Positions 6,447-10,548 of a stretch of 10,548 nt of DNA are shown piece by piece. The position numbers and the translations under genes were made by a program. The stretch comes from an uncultured Lachnospiraceae bacterium. GTDB taxonomy: Bacteria; Bacillota; Clostridia; Lachnospirales; Lachnospiraceae. The stretch covers positions 1 through 10,548 of the forward strand of contig CAJOLO010000101.1 of NCBI GenBank assembly GCA_905235345.1. Direction: 5' to 3'. The notes below the pieces were generated by a model that ran no database searches, was not told the DNA's origin, and saw only the letters and a list, made by a program, of their open reading frames with translations. Within the stretch, counting starts at the first letter, position 1. Each line of letters opens with the position of its first letter.

Positions 6447-8585
6447 TCACATATCGCTATTATATTTTTTCAGAACCTTCTCAACTTCAGGCATATTGTC
6501 CATAAATACTTCCACGCACTTGGGATCGAACTGAGTTCCCTTGCCCTCCTCTATTATTGATATAGCTTTTTCAATAGGAAATGCAGGCTTGTAAACACGT
6601 GGCGAAGTAAGTGCATCAAAAACATCTGCCACCGACATAATGCGCGCGGATAATGGTATCACTTCTCCATGAAGTCCTTCCGGATAGCCCTTACCATCCC
6701 ATCTCTCATGATGATACGCAGCCATGTTTCTGGCCTCTTTTAAGTAGCTTCCACCTTCCACAGTGGCGATTGCTTTCTCTATGATCTTCTTACCTGCGGT
6801 CGTATGAGTCTTCATGATCTCATACTCTTCATCCGTAAGCTTTCCTGGTTTATTCAACACAATATCGCTGATATTAATCTTACCCACATCGTGTAATGGT
6901 GCGGATTTGACCACATCTGACATGAATTCAGGCGTGATTTTTTCGGCATAATATCCTTTTTCTTTCAGGCCCTCCACTATTATCTTTACATATGCGGCAG
7001 TTTTTTGAATATGTGCTCCTGTATCTGAATCACGATTTTCAACCATATCAGCCATTGTAATGATTAGGCCCTCCTGCATTTTCTGTGTTGAGTCAGACAG
7101 TATTCTTATACTCCTCATCTGCTCAGCCTGATTCAAAGTCATCTTACATAAAGCCTTATATAGTTGCTCTAATTCATCTCCGGTATGAATATCTATTCCC
7201 CTGAACTTTTTAACCCCCTCATCCAATTGCTCCTGTGAATCTGTAGCATTGGAATACTCATCCACACATTTTGTGATTTCATTAATCGGATAAATAATAT
7301 GATATTCGGTAAGCCAGATTACAAATACACACATCATGATTAAAAATCCCATAAATACACATATGAGTTCCATGACGAAACTTTGTTCCATGTCAGCAAG
7401 CTGCTCCATGTCGATATCCGCTCCCACATAGCATGCACATTTACCTTCCGAATCATAAACAGGATGATATACGGTCAGCAGATATCCATATTCGTCTCTT
7501 GTAACTATAGGATCCACTTCTTCACCTGCCAAAAGTGCAGGGATATCATTTTTGTAACCCGGGTCAATCGGAATTACCGTGCCTATCGCATCTGCTCGCA
7601 CCTTATCTTTATCAACACCCTTCATGTCCCCAACGTCAAAATCAAAAACAACGTGACTTCCTTCTTCGTCTATCTTATATACATATATATATAGGACATC
7701 TGTAGCACTATAAAGCACTGTCTTCAACAGTTGTTCTGTTTCCCGGTATCCGGGGGTATTGCCACCGGTTTCCAGATATTCGTCTATCTCATCCCCGTCC
7801 AATATACTCGCTGCAACTTCGACGGCAGCTTGTGCGATTTGTGTATGTTCTTTGATAATTGTTTTATGGTACACTTCCATACTGATAACGACTGTAACTA
7901 CAGCAACTGTTGTAAGTGAAAATCCAAATACCAGTATCAGTTTTGCCTTCAGGGACATGACCCGGACAATGGACTTATCCTTTAAAGTGTCTTCCCCTGC
8001 AGACACCGGTGTCTGCATCCACCCTGTAAATCTAAAGTAACTGTAATATTGTTGAGGAATCAAATGAAGTATAAAAAGTGCCAAAAATACTGTAACAGTC
8101 TTGTCCAAAGCATCCTGGGATATATTAGAAAGAACATTCACCGTTTGAGGACTAAAGCCCATATCAGAAAAGGTTGTGCTTAAAAGTTCACTATCATAAG
8201 GAAGTCCGTCCAGAAACCACGGGATAAATGAACCTAATCCGCCACCTATAAGAGTACATACAATGATAAGTCCAAGTATGCCTCTCTTCTTTTTCAGCCA
8301 GCCACGGTCGGTAAGCCATGCTGCAAAAAAAGCTATTAATACATTAAGCACACTATAATATAATGCAGTATAGTCGTATATGTTTTTAATGATATTCGTA
8401 CAAAATCCAACTATCACAGCCGGCAAAAACCCTCCGGTTGCAGCGGCCACAATTGTTCCCACCGTATCCAGATAAAGTGGCAAACCAAATGCAGAAACGA
8501 AAGCACCAAGCAAAAGATTCAACGCAATACATGCCATGCAAAAAAATAATGCTGACAAATTATGTTTTTGGGAGTTATTCATCAT
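6447..8585 (-). CDS. Membrane sensor with intact HD-GYP phosphodiesterase domain (712 aa)
   Basis: Likely hydrolyses cyclic-di-GMP or a related cyclic dinucleotide in response to a signal. Residues about 10-180 form a multi-helix domain resembling an ECF-transporter S component (FGLPLYLDTVGTIVAAATGG at 33-52). A helix at 214-236 precedes an extracellular region (237-403) of Cache/PDC type, with YLLTVYHPVYDSEGK (368-382). A second helix (404-426), a HAMP-like linker (427-490) and the HD-GYP domain (about 505-700) follow. All signature residues are present: H525 (GAH), H565-D566 and K569 (HDVGK), H594 (KTH), H625-H626 (HHERWDGKGYP) and D654. GGAGGAG lies 4 bases before the first of two adjacent ATG codons, so translation may start at 8585 or 8582. 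The gene is first in an operon with the split receptor, 57 bases downstream. Domain names for the N-terminal part are by resemblance only. Confidence 0.9.
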   Translation of the reverse strand: MMNNSQKHNLSALFFCMACIALNLLLGAFVSAFGLPLYLDTVGTIVAAATGGFLPAVIVGFCTNIIKNIYDYTALYYSVLNVLIAFFAAWLTDRGWLKKKRGILGLIIVCTLIGGGLGSFIPWFLDGLPYDSELLSTTFSDMGFSPQTVNVLSNISQDALDKTVTVFLALFILHLIPQQYYSYFRFTGWMQTPVSAGEDTLKDKSIVRVMSLKAKLILVFGFSLTTVAVVTVVISMEVYHKTIIKEHTQIAQAAVEVAASILDGDEIDEYLETGGNTPGYRETEQLLKTVLYSATDVLYIYVYKIDEEGSHVVFDFDVGDMKGVDKDKVRADAIGTVIPIDPGYKNDIPALLAGEEVDPIVTRDEYGYLLTVYHPVYDSEGKCACYVGADIDMEQLADMEQSFVMELICVFMGFLIMMCVFVIWLTEYHIIYPINEITKCVDEYSNATDSQEQLDEGVKKFRGIDIHTGDELEQLYKALCKMTLNQAEQMRSIRILSDSTQKMQEGLIITMADMVENRDSDTGAHIQKTAAYVKIIVEGLKEKGYYAEKITPEFMSDVVKSAPLHDVGKINISDIVLNKPGKLTDEEYEIMKTHTTAGKKIIEKAIATVEGGSYLKEARNMAAYHHERWDGKGYPEGLHGEVIPLSARIMSVADVFDALTSPRVYKPAFPIEKAISIIEEGKGTQFDPKCVEVFMDNMPEVEKVLKKYNSDM

Positions 8586-8656
8586 ATTACTCCTCCAATC
8601 CGGTCATTCCGACAACTCATATACAGATCGTTCTATAATGCATCCAACCAACTATC

Positions 8657-8685
8657 ATTATAACGTCAAAACCACATTCTGACAA
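8657..8685 (-). promoter_or_regulatory. Strong sigma-A type promoter of the HD-GYP operon
   Basis: On the minus strand TTGTCA (8685-8680), 17 bases, then a perfect TATAAT (8662-8657). Transcription should start near 8650, giving an untranslated leader of about 65 bases before the ATG at 8585. I saw no cyclic-di-GMP riboswitch fold in that leader. No convincing terminator separates it from the MazG gene upstream, so some readthrough is possible. Confidence 0.78.
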
Positions 8686-8736
8686 TAGAAAAAAGAAGCA
8701 TTCAATTATCTGTCAACATTTTATTTCTTCGACTTA

Positions 8737-9219
8737 TTAATCAAATCCTTTTCTCTTCTTTGCAACTTCTATCAGATGCGCCGCCTCATCAAAGGCACCG
8801 GGAAGATAATTCTCTTCCCACTCTCTGCCTTCTTTCTCCCTTGCTTTAATCTCTTTCCAGCTTGCGTGAATTTCCTCACCGGTGTACTCCCTGTCACCGA
8901 ACACATGAGGATGTCTTCTCACCATTTTATCTGCCACCGTCTTCGCAACATCTTCAAATGTAAAAAGACCTTCCTCTTCGGCTATGCCGGCATGCAAAAC
9001 AATCTGCAACAACAGATCGCCCAGCTCCTCTTTCAGATTATCCGGGCTGCCTGTCTCATTTAATATATTGATTCCGCTGATCACTTCTGCCGCTTCTTCT
9101 ATACAGTACGGCTTCAGGCTCTCATGCGTCTGCACTTTATCCCAAGGACATCCATTCTCCTTATCTCGAAGAGCAGCAACAATATTCTTTAATCTCGTTA
9201 TCTCTGCATTATTATCCAT
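8737..9219 (-). CDS. mazG: MazG family nucleoside triphosphate pyrophosphohydrolase, single-domain (160 aa)
   Basis: Hydrolyses nucleoside triphosphates to monophosphates plus pyrophosphate, probably clearing non-canonical or excess nucleotides in the cytoplasm. Family marks are GCPWDKVQTHESLKPY (23-38), the metal-binding EExxE (E41, E42, E45) and ExxD (E65, D68) motifs, and RRHPHVFGD (101-109). At 160 residues it has one full MazG domain; two-domain MazG proteins such as the E. coli one are about 260. The short C-terminal LPGAFDEAA...KKRKGFD resembles the start of the second domain, which then stops. The ribosome site is modest (TTGGAA near -10). It sits 130 bases after the MBL-fold gene on the same strand and may be co-transcribed; no clear promoter of its own was found. 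Exact substrate is unknown. Confidence 0.9.
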   Translation of the reverse strand: MDNNAEITRLKNIVAALRDKENGCPWDKVQTHESLKPYCIEEAAEVISGINILNETGSPDNLKEELGDLLLQIVLHAGIAEEEGLFTFEDVAKTVADKMVRRHPHVFGDREYTGEEIHASWKEIKAREKEGREWEENYLPGAFDEAAHLIEVAKKRKGFD

Positions 9220-9349
9220 TCATTTCCAACCTTTCCATACAGCCTGCTGATATCCGGCAGTTATAAACGGGAGCATTTAATCTTTTGACCACAGCATAAT
9301 GACATATAGCTTGGTCTTCCCTTAAAGGGTTCTAGATGCCCGATGGATT

Positions 9350-9988
9350 TCAAAACCGTATCTTCAGCTCTGCCTTAATCGGGGATTTCACAAGTCCTGC
9401 AAAGGTCTCTCCATCAGAGGGACTGCCGACAACACTTCCGTAATGCGTCGGAATAGCCACTTCCGGACCAATGGTATTAATAAGCTCTGCAGCCTTCCTT
9501 GCATCCATCGTAAAAGTGCCGCCAATCGGTATCAAAGCAACATCACACTTTACTTTCTTTGCTTCTCCGGTTGCATCCGTATCACCTGCGACATAGATTC
9601 TCTTTCCGTCCACAATGAGAATATACCCAACCCATCCGGCGCTCTTCGGATGAAAAGGTTTCAGCGTGTTATATGCAGGAACCGTCTCAAATTCAAGGCC
9701 ATGAGTCTCAAAAGAGGCTCCGGGAGTTACCGTCATAATCTCATTTACCGATCCGGCAGCCTCTTTCGCTTTATCCTTCATCTTCTCCGGAACAATCAGA
9801 ATGGTTTTCTCACAGCTGACTTTGTCTATATCTTCCGGCGAAAAATGATCGTAATGGTCATGTGTCACAAAGATAAAATCCGCATCATGCGGCTCTTCGG
9901 TCATATGAAAGGGATCAAAATAAATATTACCCTTTTCAGTTTTTATCCGTATGCTGTTCTGTGTAAATACTTCTATATTATCTATCAT
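9350..9988 (-). CDS. MBL-fold metal-dependent hydrolase, UlaG/YtkL type (212 aa)
   Basis: A cytoplasmic metallo-beta-lactamase fold hydrolase with a probable two-metal site. Ligands visible in the usual order are H43, H45, D47 and H48 in THDHYDH, D136 in AGDTDAT and H182 in PTHYG. H113 in PFHPK and the following GWVGYILIVDGKRIYVAGD match the UlaG-like branch of the family. Length is normal (about 210-230 for this branch) and no signal peptide is present. The ATG at 9988 starts MIDNIEVF; a GAGGTG lies about 12 bases upstream, so the ribosome site is only moderate. It lies 73 bases after the flavin reductase-like gene and 130 before the MazG gene. The natural substrate is unknown; relatives act on lactones or phosphoesters. 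Confidence 0.9.
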   Translation of the reverse strand: MIDNIEVFTQNSIRIKTEKGNIYFDPFHMTEEPHDADFIFVTHDHYDHFSPEDIDKVSCEKTILIVPEKMKDKAKEAAGSVNEIMTVTPGASFETHGLEFETVPAYNTLKPFHPKSAGWVGYILIVDGKRIYVAGDTDATGEAKKVKCDVALIPIGGTFTMDARKAAELINTIGPEVAIPTHYGSVVGSPSDGETFAGLVKSPIKAELKIRF

Positions 9989-10061
9989 GTCTTCTTACAC
10001 CTCACACCTTTTCGACAATCTCCCTGAACTCTTCCTCTCCTTCAGAGCCGCAGTGCATCCT

Positions 10062-10538
10062 TTAAGCCCGTATAATATCCACTACTTCCCCGATATACAT
10101 ATCATGAAGATCTCCGTCTCCATACATTGTCTTTGCAATATCTTCCGGCATATTTTCCGGCAACAAAGACTGCTTGAACATTTTTCTGCAGACAAGAGTT
10201 ACCTCTGCCTCTTCGAAGGTCACACCGTTTTCCAGTATTCTCGCCGTTAAACCGGACTCCTTCATTTTATCAATATCACGACCGGACTTCGAGCCTAAGA
10301 CGCCCAACTCCTTTTTGTATGCTTCCGGATAAAAACTTACCGTGAAAAACTCATTGTCATCCATAAATTCGTGAGTATATCTGGACAGTCGCACATAAAC
10401 TGTAGCCACAGGCTTATTCCATATTGTGCCAAGCCCGCCCCAGCTGATTGTCATTGTATTAAACTTATCCTGCGTCCCTGCTGTAAGCAGCGCCCATTTC
10501 TTATCAAATTGTTGAAAAATGTCTGTTGTAAATTCCAT
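10062..10538 (-). CDS. Flavin reductase-like FMN-binding split-barrel protein (158 aa)
   Basis: Member of the flavin reductase-like family that binds FMN in a split beta-barrel and may reduce flavin or an electron-transfer partner. Supporting pattern: KKWALLTAG near the start, then FNTMTISWGGLGTIWNKP, VYVRLSRYTHEFM, NEFFTVSFYP and the LGVLGSKSGRD stretch typical of the clostridial branch. Length is typical. I start it at the ATG at 10538, with GGA seven bases upstream near the window edge. A TTG at 10544 would add two residues, and the frame stays open to base 10548, so a still earlier start outside the window cannot be excluded. It is the first visible gene of the group with the MBL-fold and MazG genes. 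Partner and substrate are unknown. Confidence 0.85.
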   Translation of the reverse strand: MEFTTDIFQQFDKKWALLTAGTQDKFNTMTISWGGLGTIWNKPVATVYVRLSRYTHEFMDDNEFFTVSFYPEAYKKELGVLGSKSGRDIDKMKESGLTARILENGVTFEEAEVTLVCRKMFKQSLLPENMPEDIAKTMYGDGDLHDMYIGEVVDIIRA

Positions 10539-10548
10539 AGTCAAATCC

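Noticed and set aside
8633..8638. Plus-strand TATAAT
   Set aside because: No acceptable -35 about 17 bases upstream, and it would transcribe only antisense to the MazG gene.
8586..8650. Cyclic-di-GMP riboswitch in the leader of the HD-GYP operon
   Set aside because: The leader is only about 65 bases and I could not find the paired-helix core expected of a GEMM element.
9319..9329. Palindrome CCCTTAAAGGG downstream of the MBL-fold gene
   Set aside because: At most a 4-bp stem with a 3-base loop and no T-run; not a credible terminator or operator on its own.
9443..10027. 194-codon plus-strand ORF
   Set aside because: It lies antisense to the MBL-fold gene, whose metal motifs are clear; its product shows no domain pattern and no good ribosome site.

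Overview
The window looks like chromosomal DNA from an anaerobic Clostridia species, most likely Lachnospiraceae. Base composition is moderately AT-rich, promoters and Shine-Dalgarno sites are of the Gram-positive type, and the proteins resemble families I know from that group. No rRNA, tRNA, CRISPR array, phage gene or transposase is visible.

Layout: (1) Bases 1-996, plus strand, hold the 3' three quarters of a sodium:alanine/glycine symporter (AGCS family). (2) Bases 997-1297 are a convergent intergenic region packed with repeats: a double-hairpin element, a 48-bp unit repeated twice that echoes the symporter's 3' end, and a 64-bp unit repeated about 2.6 times that echoes the 3' end of the converging gene. 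(3) Bases 1298-3871, minus strand, encode a large PEP/pyruvate-binding (PPDK_N ATP-grasp) protein without the phosphohistidine and PEP-barrel domains of PEP synthase; it has its own promoter. (4) Bases 4048-8585, minus strand, form a likely signalling operon. A strong sigma-A type promoter at 8657-8685 drives a 712-aa membrane HD-GYP protein with all signature residues. After it come a 68-aa two-helix ORF and an overlapping 713-aa ORF with five helices, a degenerate HD-GYP domain and a duplicated C-terminal beta-rich domain. The 68-aa and 713-aa ORFs look like one seven-helix receptor gene split by a frameshift. (5) Bases 8737-10538, minus strand, carry three small housekeeping-type genes: a single-domain MazG pyrophosphohydrolase, an MBL-fold hydrolase of UlaG type, and a flavin reductase-like protein at the window edge.

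How they fit: the two HD-GYP genes suggest local control of cyclic-di-GMP (or a related nucleotide) in response to external or membrane signals, one copy probably catalytic and the other probably regulatory or decaying. No GGDEF synthase and no cyclic-di-GMP riboswitch was seen. The ATP-grasp gene and the three small genes show no clear functional link to them. The most unusual signals are the split receptor with its altered catalytic residues and the paired arrays of gene-end copies at 1063-1330.
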